10,542 bases of DNA from assembly GCA_020718265.1 (NCBI GenBank), contig DYSM01000082.1, positions 1-10,542 on the forward strand, read 5' to 3'. Shown one piece after another: positions 1 through 6,371 of this stretch (position 1 is the stretch's first letter; each line of letters opens with the position of its first letter). Below the pieces are notes generated by a model. The model saw only the letters and a list, made by a program, of their open reading frames with translations. It was not told the DNA's origin and did no database searches. Source of the DNA: Draconibacterium orientale. GTDB taxonomy: Bacteria; Bacteroidota; Bacteroidia; Bacteroidales; JAADGE01. The position numbers were made by a program, and so were the translations under genes.

Positions 1-102
1 AAACTTCGATATATCGTAAAGAACTTCAACAAGTTATGAGTTTTATTACAAGCACTAACTAACATAAATCCATTTATTTAAACCTCATCTTGCAAATAAT
101 AT
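1..102. other. Non-coding or partial-gene edge region downstream of nth
   Basis: This AT-rich edge stretch lies beyond the stop codon of nth. Two plus-strand frames are open from the window edge, one to a TGA at 37-39 and one to a TAA at 60-62. Either could be the last codons of a convergent gene, but both are too short to identify. A perfect 10-bp palindrome, CGATATATCG, sits at 7-16 and is probably chance. No hairpin followed by a T-run was seen on the minus strand, so no terminator for the nth operon is called. Confidence 0.3.
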
Positions 103-744
103 TTAGAGCATCTGATTTGCATATTCAGCACACAAATGCGAAAGTTTACACGTCGAACATTTTGGGTTTCGAGCTGTGCAGATGTACCGTCCGTGCAAAA
201 TTAGCCAATGATGCGCTTTTCCCAACAAATGTTCCGGAAAATTCCTAACGAGTTGTTTTTCTGCATCCAAAGGTGTTTTTGCGTTTTGGGTTAATCCAAT
301 TCTGGCAGCGACTCTAAACACATGTGTATCAACAGCCATCGCGGGTTTATCATAAATTACGGATGCAATAACATTTGCAGTCTTCCGTCCTACTCCGGGC
401 AAATTTTGCATTTCATCAATATCGGACGGAATTATGTTATTGTATTCATTTACAAGCATTTTCGCCATGCCGACTAAATGCTTTGCCTTGTTGTTCGGAT
501 ACGAACATGTGCGAATGTATTCAAATACCTCTTCGACATCGGCACGCGAAAGAGTTTGAGCATCGGGGAATCGACGAAATAAATCGGGCGTAATTTCATT
601 CACGCGTTTGTCTGTGCATTGTGCCGAAAGTATCACAGCCACAAGGAGTTGGAAGGGATTGGTGTATTGCAATTCTGTTTCGGCGGGCGCATCGACAGCT
701 AAAAAATAATCAATCAAAGCTTTGTAGCGTTCCGGAATCGTCAT
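103..744 (-). CDS. nth: Endonuclease III (DNA glycosylase / AP lyase)
   Basis: This is a base-excision repair enzyme that removes oxidised pyrimidines and cuts the abasic site by beta-elimination. The 213-residue length matches the family (about 211 in E. coli). The helix-hairpin-helix motif LPGVGRKTANV spans residues 115-125 and holds the catalytic Lys121. The catalytic Asp139 lies in VDTHVFRVA. The [4Fe-4S] ligands are Cys189, Cys196, Cys199 and Cys205 in the exact C-X6-C-X2-C-X5-C spacing, so every key residue is present. The ATG overlaps the stop of the preceding small membrane-protein gene (ATGA at 741-744), which suggests translational coupling. It is the last gene of a minus-strand run that includes the ROK kinase. 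MutY is excluded because the protein is short and lacks the MutY C-terminal domain. Confidence 0.97.
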   Translation of the reverse strand: MTIPERYKALIDYFLAVDAPAETELQYTNPFQLLVAVILSAQCTDKRVNEITPDLFRRFPDAQTLSRADVEEVFEYIRTCSYPNNKAKHLVGMAKMLVNEYNNIIPSDIDEMQNLPGVGRKTANVIASVIYDKPAMAVDTHVFRVAARIGLTQNAKTPLDAEKQLVRNFPEHLLGKAHHWLILHGRYICTARNPKCSTCKLSHLCAEYANQML

Positions 745-953
745 TTTTTTAATTGTTTTGGTTTGATTTCTTTCTTTTTAAATCGGTCAATTTCTCGCCA
801 AATCATTTCCACAGAAAGTCCGACAACGATATACACACCCAAGTAAAAAAGCGTGGAAAGCATAAAGCCTTCTATGTTGAAATAGCCGATTGCAGTGTAC
901 CCGATAACAACGGATAACACAATAATAATAAGCTGTTTAAGAAATTTTTTCAT
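741..953 (-). CDS. Small two-helix inner-membrane protein, function unknown
   Basis: From the ATG at 951-953 this encodes about 70 residues starting MKKFLKQL. A longer frame from a TTG at 987-989 is possible but would run 53 bp into the upstream kinase gene, so the ATG with a lysine-led hydrophobic start is preferred. Residues about 7-26 and 31-50 form two hydrophobic helices. The tail is strongly basic (RFKKKEIKPKQLKK), which by the positive-inside rule puts both ends in the cytoplasm. I do not recognise a family. The gene overlaps the ROK kinase by 17 bp and nth by 4 bp, so it is very likely translated as part of that operon. The tight packing argues that it is a real gene. A role cannot be inferred beyond membrane location. 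Confidence 0.75.
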   Translation of the reverse strand: MKKFLKQLIIIVLSVVIGYTAIGYFNIEGFMLSTLFYLGVYIVVGLSVEMIWREIDRFKKKEIKPKQLKK

Positions 954-1695
954 GTTCAATTTTATGTTTAGCATAAAAAGCTGCTCCAATAATGCCGGCT
1001 TTATTTTTAAGTTTTGCCGGAATAACAGGTGTTTTAAGTTTAAGATATTTTGAAAATAAATCGAAATCCGAACTCACACCGCCACCAAGCAGAATCAAAT
1101 CGGGGCTCAAATAAAGTTCCAACATCTGTAAATATTTACTGAAACGTTTACCCCACGTTTGCCACGATAATGCTTTTTGAGTTCTTACAGCATCGGCAGC
1201 GTACCGCTCCGCAATTTTACCGTTGGACATAAAGATATGACCAAACTCGGAATTCGGAATTACTATTCCATTGTGAATCAACGCAGTACCAATCCCGGTT
1301 CCGATTGTTATCATCAAAATCAAGCCTTGTTTTTCTCGTCCGCTGCCAAATGTTGCCTCAGCCAAACCTGCCGCATCAGCATCGTTGAGAACAAAAGCCG
1401 GAAGTCCGGTTATTTGCGAAATCAATACTTCTATATTTGTATCAATGTTTGTTTTGTCTATGTTTGATGCTGTTTTTACGATTCCGTTTTGAACTACCGC
1501 CGGGAAACCGCAACCAATTGCGCCGGTCCATTCAAAGTGTTCCGCCTGCTGTTTAATAATAGTTGCAATAGCCTGAGGTGTAGCAGGTTGCGGTGTAATA
1601 ATACGATTACGTTTTGAAATCATTTTACCGGTTTCCGTATTTACAATCGCAGCTTTTATGCCCGAACCGCCGACATCAATTCCGAGAATTTCCAT
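937..1695 (-). CDS. ppgK: ROK-family kinase, probable polyphosphate glucokinase
   Basis: This is a cytoplasmic sugar kinase of the ROK/actin-ATPase fold, 252 residues. The N-terminal phosphate-binding motif is GIDVGGSGIKAA (5-16). The catalytic aspartate is Asp105 in LNDADAAGLAE. The second phosphate motif is TIGTGIGTALI (130-140), followed by NSEFGHI (148-154) with His153. The adenosine motif is LLGGGVS (202-208). The CXCGXXGC zinc site of classical ROK repressors and glucokinases is absent. That absence, the TPQPATP segment (34-40), the GCGFPAVV segment (61-68), and the LSWQTWGKR and VIPAKLKNKAGIIGAA blocks match polyphosphate--glucose phosphotransferases. The inferred reaction is transfer of phosphate from polyphosphate (or ATP) to glucose, giving glucose-6-phosphate. 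The phosphate donor cannot be settled from sequence. The gene is 93 bp downstream of pyrH and overlaps the small membrane-protein gene by 17 bp. Confidence 0.85.
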   Translation of the reverse strand: MEILGIDVGGSGIKAAIVNTETGKMISKRNRIITPQPATPQAIATIIKQQAEHFEWTGAIGCGFPAVVQNGIVKTASNIDKTNIDTNIEVLISQITGLPAFVLNDADAAGLAEATFGSGREKQGLILMITIGTGIGTALIHNGIVIPNSEFGHIFMSNGKIAERYAADAVRTQKALSWQTWGKRFSKYLQMLELYLSPDLILLGGGVSSDFDLFSKYLKLKTPVIPAKLKNKAGIIGAAFYAKHKIEHEKIS

Positions 1696-1700
1696 TTATG

Positions 1701-1735
1701 TTAGATTTTAGATGTCAGATGACAGACATCAGATT
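1701..1735. repeat. Degenerate 7-bp tandem repeat (five units) between pyrH and the ROK kinase
   Basis: The 93-bp gap contains five consecutive heptamers: TTAGATT, TTAGATG, TCAGATG, ACAGACA and TCAGATT. They share a central AGA and approximate YYAGATN. The same stretch also holds short inverted arms (GATGTC at 1711-1716 and GACATC at 1725-1730), so the minus-strand transcript could form a small hairpin. No T-run follows that would make it a standard terminator. It begins five bases upstream of the kinase start codon. Confidence 0.6.
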
Positions 1736-1788
1736 TAAAAACCGTAAAATACTGTTTAAGAGATTTTTAGAACGTTATACTATTTTTA

Positions 1789-2502
1789 TTAAGCCTCGCA
1801 AACGAGTGTTCCGATGTGTTCTCCGGCTATAACTTTTTGCAGATTTCCGACCGTATCCATATCAAAAACGTAAATTGGTATGTGATTTTCCCGACAGAGC
1901 GCGAAAGCGGTTAAATCCATGATTTTCAATTTTTTGGAGATTACATCCGTAAACGTAACAGAAGAAAATTTAACAGCATCCGGATTTTTTTCCGGGTCTT
2001 CGGAATACACGCCGTCCACACGTGTGCCTTTGAGTAAAATTTCGGCTTTCAATTCCGCCGCGCGCAATGCCGCGCCGGTGTCGGTTGAAAAAAACGGGCT
2101 GCCTGTTCCGCCGGTCAGTATTGCAACTTCACCGTTACACATCGCTTCGTGCGCCTTGTCACGTGTATAGCGTTCGCCCGCAGGTTCGGTGCTGAACGCT
2201 GTGAAAAGCCTCGATTTTTGACCGACCGATTCAAACGCCGATTGTAGCGCCAGCCCGTTAATAATCGTTGAAAGCATTCCCATGTAATCGCCTTTCACTC
2301 TGTCAAAACCAAGTTCGGTGCCTTGAAGTCCTCTGAAAATATTGCCTCCACCAATCACAATAGCGACTTCAACATTCTGGTTTACAATTGATTGAACCTG
2401 CAACACATACTCATGTAATTTTGCAGTAGAAATTCCGAATTCGGTATCGCCGGCAAGCGATTCTCCGCTCAGTTTAAGAAGGATTCGTTTATAAACTGCC
2501 AT
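1789..2502 (-). CDS. pyrH: UMP kinase
   Basis: This enzyme phosphorylates UMP to UDP with ATP in the cytoplasm and feeds RNA, DNA and nucleotide-sugar synthesis. It is an amino-acid-kinase-fold protein of 237 residues, the usual bacterial length. Visible signatures are KLSGESL (10-16), the phosphate loop IGGGNIFRG (50-58), GDYMGMLSTIING (71-83), the acceptor-site block LTGGTGSPFFSTDTGAALRAAE (129-150) and the nucleotide-site segment KGTRVDGVYSEDP (158-170). IMDLTAFALC (194-203) is also typical. The ATG at 2502 directly precedes AVYKRILLKLSGE, the expected family N-terminus. The 61-bp gap upstream, after uppS, is almost pure A/T. It holds only a weak -7-like TATATTTT with no well-spaced -33 partner, so read-through from uppS is as likely as a separate promoter. 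Confidence 0.97.
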   Translation of the reverse strand: MAVYKRILLKLSGESLAGDTEFGISTAKLHEYVLQVQSIVNQNVEVAIVIGGGNIFRGLQGTELGFDRVKGDYMGMLSTIINGLALQSAFESVGQKSRLFTAFSTEPAGERYTRDKAHEAMCNGEVAILTGGTGSPFFSTDTGAALRAAELKAEILLKGTRVDGVYSEDPEKNPDAVKFSSVTFTDVISKKLKIMDLTAFALCRENHIPIYVFDMDTVGNLQKVIAGEHIGTLVCEA

Positions 2503-2563
2503 TTTTTTCTATTCTTATTTTTTTGTAAAAATATAAAAAAAGCATAAAACAAAAACGAAAAAT

Positions 2564-3310
2564 TTATTTTGTTTCAATCTGGTCTCCGGTTTTTCCAAAT
2601 CTGCGTTCGCGTTTTTGATAATCAAGAATAGCCTCAAAAAAATCATGTTTGCGGAAATCGGGCCACAAAACCGGCGTAAAATACAGTTCGCTATATGCCG
2701 ATTGCCAGAGCAAAAAATTGCTAAGACGGTATTCGCCGCTGGTTCTAATCATCAAATCCGGGTCGGGAAAAGAGGCTGTCTGTAAATAATCAGATATTAA
2801 CTTCTCATCAATTTGTTCCTCCGAGAGGTTGCCTGCTGCCACTTTATTTGCAATTTTTTTTACAGCTTCTATGATTTCAAATTTTGAGCTATAGCTTAAT
2901 GCAAGTATCAATGTAAGTCCTGTCCCGTTCGATGTATTTGCGATTATGGCATCTAATTTTCGATTAACATTATCGGGTAACGACTCGCGACATCCGATAG
3001 TTTGCAATCGAACCTTGTTTTTTATTAAATTCTCGGTTTCATTCTCAATGGAATTGACTAACAAAGACATTAGAGCATCAACTTCGGCTTTGGGGCGATT
3101 CCAGTTTTCGGTGGAAAAAGCGTAGAGTGTCAAATATTTTACGCCTGTTTCGCCGGCAGCTTCAACGGTTTCTCGCACGGCTTTTACGCCGTTTTTGTGT
3201 CCGAATATTCTGGGATTTCCGCGTTTTTTTGCCCATCTGCCGTTTCCGTCCATAATGATGGAAACATGTTGGGGAATATTATTTTTGTCGAGAAAATCTA
3301 ATGCGTTCAT
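2564..3310 (-). CDS. uppS: Isoprenyl transferase (undecaprenyl diphosphate synthase type)
   Basis: This cis-prenyltransferase extends farnesyl diphosphate with isopentenyl units to make the C55 lipid carrier for peptidoglycan and surface polysaccharides. The 248-residue protein has the signature HVSIIMDGNGRWAKKRG (15-31) with catalytic Asp21. It also has GHKNG (37-41), LYAFSTENWNRP (62-73) and the C-terminal substrate-binding block DLMIRTSGEYRLSNFLLWQS (185-204), followed by Glu208 in YSELYF. LALSYSSK (136-143) replaces the NYGGR of E. coli UppS, a form I associate with Bacteroidetes. It starts four bases after the stop of the upstream DUF6089 gene, so the two are cotranscribed. That DUF6089-uppS pairing recurs in this phylum. 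The exact product chain length is inferred from the family. Confidence 0.96.
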   Translation of the reverse strand: MNALDFLDKNNIPQHVSIIMDGNGRWAKKRGNPRIFGHKNGVKAVRETVEAAGETGVKYLTLYAFSTENWNRPKAEVDALMSLLVNSIENETENLIKNKVRLQTIGCRESLPDNVNRKLDAIIANTSNGTGLTLILALSYSSKFEIIEAVKKIANKVAAGNLSEEQIDEKLISDYLQTASFPDPDLMIRTSGEYRLSNFLLWQSAYSELYFTPVLWPDFRKHDFFEAILDYQKRERRFGKTGDQIETK

Positions 3311-3314
3311 CGGA

Positions 3315-4007
3315 TTAATATTTCTTTTTTGTATATGCCGGACACCAAACTTTTTTGGTTGAAAAACTGTAAGTTAGCGAGAATTGAGCAACGGAATACC
3401 AATCGTTGGTATTGATGCTTGTTACTTGCTTGCTCGAATGTAAAGGGTAATCAACGTTTGCTTCATTGCCTTTCAAATCATCTAAGTTGTCGGACATCGT
3501 GTTCCTAAAAAGCCATTCTACGTTTAGGGTAAAACGTTTTCCGAGTGCTGCCTTTACGCCTCCGCCAAACGGAATTGCCATAAAATAGGTCAAATTATTG
3601 AGGTTATCGGCGTAATTCAGTGCTATTCCGGCTGAAATATAAGGTGCAAATTTAAAGCCTTCGGATGGGTTGTACGGCAGGAAATGATATTCGCAAGTAC
3701 CCGAGGTTTCGATAAGATTTGTTTTAAAAGAAGCGTTTCTGACGGTCTGATATTGATATGAAAAATCGGCGTCATCTGCAGCAAGAGTTAAACGCAAAAC
3801 CTGAGCTTTGACAGCGATAAAATCATTTTGCGTATATCTGTAAAGAATTCCGAACGCAGGTTGTACTTTATAGAATTGCTTCAGATGATTAATATCGCCT
3901 AAATAATAACTTCCGCCGGCAGCAAATCCGAATTCGTGCCTCTGTGTTTGCGCCGAAATATCGATGCTCAAAACGAGGAATACGAAAATAATCAAAACAT
4001 GTTTCAT
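3315..4007 (-). CDS. DUF6089-like outer-membrane beta-barrel protein, upstream of uppS
   Basis: About 230 residues from the ATG at 4005-4007. The start MKHVLIIFVFLVLSIDISAQ is a clear signal peptide, with a probable cut after Ala19 leaving an N-terminal Gln. An upstream TTG at 4062-4064 would add 19 non-signal residues and is rejected. After the signal the protein reads as alternating amphipathic strands with family-like segments: FAAGGSYYLGDINHL, KVQPAFGILYRY, YEYHFLPY-like CEYHFLPY, FAPYISAGI, IPFGGGVKAAL and FTLNVEWLFRNTMSDNLDD. It ends in a strand-rich tail with WYSVAQFSLTYSF. These match the DUF6089 outer-membrane family as I remember it. The molecular role is unknown. Coupling to uppS (4-bp gap) suggests an envelope function. 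Confidence 0.85.
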   Translation of the reverse strand: MKHVLIIFVFLVLSIDISAQTQRHEFGFAAGGSYYLGDINHLKQFYKVQPAFGILYRYTQNDFIAVKAQVLRLTLAADDADFSYQYQTVRNASFKTNLIETSGTCEYHFLPYNPSEGFKFAPYISAGIALNYADNLNNLTYFMAIPFGGGVKAALGKRFTLNVEWLFRNTMSDNLDDLKGNEANVDYPLHSSKQVTSINTNDWYSVAQFSLTYSFSTKKVWCPAYTKKKY

Positions 4008-4026
4008 TATGAATATTATTAAATAT

Positions 4027-4080
4027 TGAAGCCGTTTATACGCACTACAGATTTCTCCGCACAAGGTACAAACGGCTTCA
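4027..4080. repeat. 11-bp perfect inverted repeat with 32-nt loop in the gap between the two DUF6089-like genes
   Basis: TGAAGCCGTTT at 4027-4037 pairs perfectly with AAACGGCTTCA at 4070-4080. It lies in the 92-bp gap between the upstream gene's stop (4100) and the downstream gene's ATG (4007). In the minus-strand transcript it would form an 11-bp stem with a 32-nt loop, 20 nt upstream of the next start codon. No U-run follows the stem in the transcribed direction (the next bases are ATATTTAATAATATTC). This makes a simple intrinsic terminator unlikely and an mRNA processing, stability or attenuating element more plausible. Confidence 0.65.
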
Positions 4081-4099
4081 GACTAAAATATTTTTTCAA

Positions 4100-5077
4100 T
4101 TAGAACTTAGGCATACTTTTAATTGTATTCTTCAACTTATAATACCCTGTAACGACTGTAAAAATATACGCATCGTTGTAAGCCGGGTCTCCGCGCATGG
4201 TTTTGCCGGATTTATATTTGACCACAGCAAGTTGGTCTGTAACTTCCAAGTAATTTCCGTCTTCGTCTTTAATAACGTCTAAATGTCTGTCAGCAAATGG
4301 ATTTGACGGGTTGTAAAAATACCTGTCATGTGCATCATCAAGGTAGTCGGTAGTTGTGTAACGGTTTGTGATTTCCAAACCCACAGCCCATCGTCTGTCT
4401 ATTTGATACTTCGCACCTAAACCTAAACTGATATAGCCTGCAAACTTACCATATTCTTTGTCGGGTGTTACAGTTTCCGTAACGTCCTCTCCGGTTTCGA
4501 TATCTTTATATGTGTATTCATAAGGTTCGCTTCCTTGTCCTTCGTTATGTGACGGACGCAAAGCCACCCACTCTCCCGAACCTCTTACAGCCTCAGCTTT
4601 TGGATTAAAGTATAATCCGCCGCCGCCAAGAATTACGAATGCGCTAATTTTCGTTGCGCCGCGCAAACTTGAGAACGTGTACCGTGCAAGTTCTTTTTCT
4701 TTGATGAAGTTATACTCAAACTGTGCACCAAACTCCCAAATGTTGCTTGCAAAGTAAAGGTTACGAGATTGACGACCAACATTTTGGGATTCAGCATCAT
4801 CACCTTTGATATACGCGTACGATATCGTGGGCTTAATTGCAAAATCTTCCAGAATCCTGTATCTCATGCCAACCTGCATGGTCGGGCGCGTGTAACGCCA
4901 ATCCATATCGCGCACGCCCAAAAAGTGCGCCGCATCTTTTGCTCCGCCGCCGAGGTCGCCCATAAAATGGTTTGTGCCCATTCCGGCGTAAACAGCCCAA
5001 CGTTCGCGTTTCCAGCGCTGTCCGTCCGCCATGAGCGGAATCATAAACAGCAATAACAGATAAACAATTTTTCTCAT
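4100..5077 (-). CDS. DUF6089-like outer-membrane beta-barrel protein (larger paralogue)
   Basis: About 325 residues from the ATG at 5075-5077. MRKIVYLLLLFMIPLMADGQ is a standard signal peptide. Upstream TTG and ATG codons at 5119 and 5113 would put 12-14 polar residues before it and overlap the predicted -7 element, so they are not used. Recognisable segments are YAGMGTNHFMGDLGG, VGMRYRILEDFAIKPTISYA, KGDDAES, SRNLYFASNIWEFGAQFEYN, FVILGGGGLYFNP, GYISLGLGAKYQIDRRWAVG and TTTDYLDDAHDRYF. Together they indicate an outer-membrane barrel of the DUF6089 type, with a charged loop region (YKDIETGEDVTETVTPDKEY) that is probably surface-exposed. It shares its plan with the shorter neighbour at 3315-4007 but not close identity, so any duplication is old. 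Its function is unknown. Confidence 0.85.
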   Translation of the reverse strand: MRKIVYLLLLFMIPLMADGQRWKRERWAVYAGMGTNHFMGDLGGGAKDAAHFLGVRDMDWRYTRPTMQVGMRYRILEDFAIKPTISYAYIKGDDAESQNVGRQSRNLYFASNIWEFGAQFEYNFIKEKELARYTFSSLRGATKISAFVILGGGGLYFNPKAEAVRGSGEWVALRPSHNEGQGSEPYEYTYKDIETGEDVTETVTPDKEYGKFAGYISLGLGAKYQIDRRWAVGLEITNRYTTTDYLDDAHDRYFYNPSNPFADRHLDVIKDEDGNYLEVTDQLAVVKYKSGKTMRGDPAYNDAYIFTVVTGYYKLKNTIKSMPKF

Positions 5078-5116
5078 ACCGATTGTTTTTTCAAAAACTA
5101 ATTTCTGACTCATGCA

Positions 5117-5147
5117 CAAAATAACAATATTCTCTGCTAAAAAACAA
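5117..5147 (-). promoter_or_regulatory. Candidate Bacteroidetes-type promoter for the outer-membrane gene operon
   Basis: Read on the minus strand, a TTG (5147-5145) is followed after 20 bases by TTATTTTG (5124-5117). The primary sigma factor of Bacteroidetes recognises TTG about 19-21 bases before TAnnTTTG, so this is a one-mismatch match with correct spacing. Transcription would start near 5110, leaving a leader of about 33 nt before the ATG at 5077. This supports the chosen start of the larger DUF6089-like gene. It is inferred from consensus only. Confidence 0.4.
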
Positions 5148-5161
5148 CAAAAATTGATAAT

Positions 5162-5209
5162 TGTGCGAATTTAATTTATAACGTGCTAAATTCTATACTA
5201 TTATGTGCG
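5162..5209. repeat. Three phased TGTGCG-like direct repeats upstream of the outer-membrane gene promoter
   Basis: On the plus strand TGTGCG occurs at 5162-5167, CGTGCT at 5182-5187 and TGTGCG at 5204-5209. All are followed within a few bases by an A-rich stretch, and they are spaced 20 and 22 bp apart, about two helical turns. They lie just upstream of the predicted promoter for the minus-strand gene. This could be an activator-binding array, but the units are short and chance is not excluded. The same 104-bp gap holds a run of nine T on the minus strand (5220-5212) just past the stop at 5224, with no convincing stem before it. Confidence 0.25.
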
Positions 5210-5223
5210 CTAAAAAAAAAGTT

Positions 5224-6354
5224 TTATTTGCACGGATTAGGCGGATTTGTCTTTTTTTCGCCCCCGATAGAACCGACAAATCTATCTATAGCATCGAATA
5301 GAAACTCGACACCGTACCCGGCAACAAATGCAAATCCGGCTGTTGAAAGGGATTCTAAGAACGTGATTTGTTGTTTCTCAATATCACCCCAAAGTAAGCC
5401 TACGATTAAGCCGGCAAGCGCGCCTAAGTGTATGCGCAACGTATATTTTATGTTTGAACCTTGCGAAAAGACTTGTGTACGAATATCTTTTTCCAACGTG
5501 CGCAACACAAAAATAAATCCGCCTATCAAGCCATACAGCAACGGCAGGATATACAATTGTATTATTTGCGTGTAATTTTGCGCTTCTTGTATTGTGCTCA
5601 CATTATCATTGACCATAGCATCGGCTTTTGACGACGGCGCACTGCCCGGACCGCCTGCCGGCATTGTCGATTTGGAAACTGTATCTGCGGCAAGTGCGGC
5701 GTCGTGTCTGGATTTTTGCCCAATGACGGAGCGCAAAAAATCGACCCAAGGCGTAAGCAATTCGATGCTGCCGGAAAGTTCTTGGTCAAGTTTACCTTTT
5801 TCGGATTCTAATCTGTAATATTCTAACTGTGCGCGCTCGTTGTCTTCATCCGCGTTCATTAGCAAACGCAATTCATCGGTACGATTATCGACCTCATTCA
5901 TTCGTTTGTAGGTTGATTGAATGTTATTTAGTGTTGTAGTTCCTTTCAGTGTTATGACTTGAATAATGACAACAGACAAAATAAACAAGAGTGTCCAAAA
6001 ACGGTAAGAACGTACAGAAGTTTGTGCTAATGAGGATGTTGATTTAATTTTAAAAAATGTTTGAAACGGCGTTGGGCGAACGACAGCTCGACGTCGTCCG
6101 GCTTTTAAACCGTGTATGGAAACGGGCTGAACCAGCTTGGATAGTTCTTTGTAAGCCATCCAAAATTCAATTTCATCCTCAGTTGTCCACGTATCTTCTT
6201 TTTCACATTTTTTAGATTTTATGATAATTTGAATCCAATCTTTTTGAATTTCAAAACCATGTTCGGTGGCATAATTAAGCAACAATTCTGCATTTTCCAA
6301 TGCTTCGTGCAACATGCTTTCGGAAAGCATTGAAAGTTCATTCGGTTCTTTCAT
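5224..6354 (-). CDS. Four-helix membrane protein with periplasmic coiled coil, function unknown
   Basis: 376 residues. The N-terminal 1-117 is soluble, helical and acidic (LLNYATEHGFEIQKDWI, FWMAYKELSKLVQPVS), then becomes basic (GRRRAVVRP) before TM1 at about 118-136. Residues 141-192 are rich in charged heptads and probably form a coiled coil. Residues 214-250 are a low-complexity Ala/Gly/Pro/Ser linker. TM2 (about 264-284), TM3 (306-323) and TM4 (335-354) follow closely. The TM2-TM3 loop carries Arg285, Lys289 and Arg292, and Arg358 lies after TM4. The positive-inside rule therefore gives cytoplasmic termini, with 137-263 in the periplasm. The C-terminal block LPLLYGLIGGFIFVLR ... LGALAGLIVGL ... 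AGYGVEFLFDAIDRF looks like a conserved family, which I recall seeing in unrelated bacteria without being able to name its function. It follows the secreted-protein gene after 17 bp and is probably cotranscribed with it. Confidence 0.85.
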   Translation of the reverse strand: MKEPNELSMLSESMLHEALENAELLLNYATEHGFEIQKDWIQIIIKSKKCEKEDTWTTEDEIEFWMAYKELSKLVQPVSIHGLKAGRRRAVVRPTPFQTFFKIKSTSSLAQTSVRSYRFWTLLFILSVVIIQVITLKGTTTLNNIQSTYKRMNEVDNRTDELRLLMNADEDNERAQLEYYRLESEKGKLDQELSGSIELLTPWVDFLRSVIGQKSRHDAALAADTVSKSTMPAGGPGSAPSSKADAMVNDNVSTIQEAQNYTQIIQLYILPLLYGLIGGFIFVLRTLEKDIRTQVFSQGSNIKYTLRIHLGALAGLIVGLLWGDIEKQQITFLESLSTAGFAFVAGYGVEFLFDAIDRFVGSIGGEKKTNPPNPCK

Positions 6355-6371
6355 CTTACAGTTTTTACAAA

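Noticed and set aside
7..16. Perfect palindrome CGATATATCG
   Set aside because: It is short and AT-rich at the window edge, with no associated gene start or second copy. It is compatible with chance.
375..593. Plus-strand open frame opposite nth
   Set aside because: It is antisense to well-conserved nth codons, cysteine-rich from reversed codons, and has no family likeness.
2503..2563. Promoter for pyrH in the A/T-rich gap
   Set aside because: TATATTTT is one base off the -7 consensus, but the nearest TTG is only about 14 bases upstream, too close for the usual spacing.
4008..4064. Upstream TTG start that would extend the smaller DUF6089-like protein by 19 residues
   Set aside because: The extension would be translated through the inverted repeat and would place non-signal residues ahead of a clear signal peptide beginning at the ATG at 4007.
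4027..4096. Inverted repeat plus the T6 run at 4091-4096 as a plus-strand terminator
   Set aside because: The T-run is 11 bases past the stem, the loop is 32 nt, and no plus-strand gene ends there.
5211..5240. Intrinsic terminator after the 4-TM gene
   Set aside because: A run of nine T follows the stop on the minus strand, but no GC-rich stem of more than four base pairs was found just before it.
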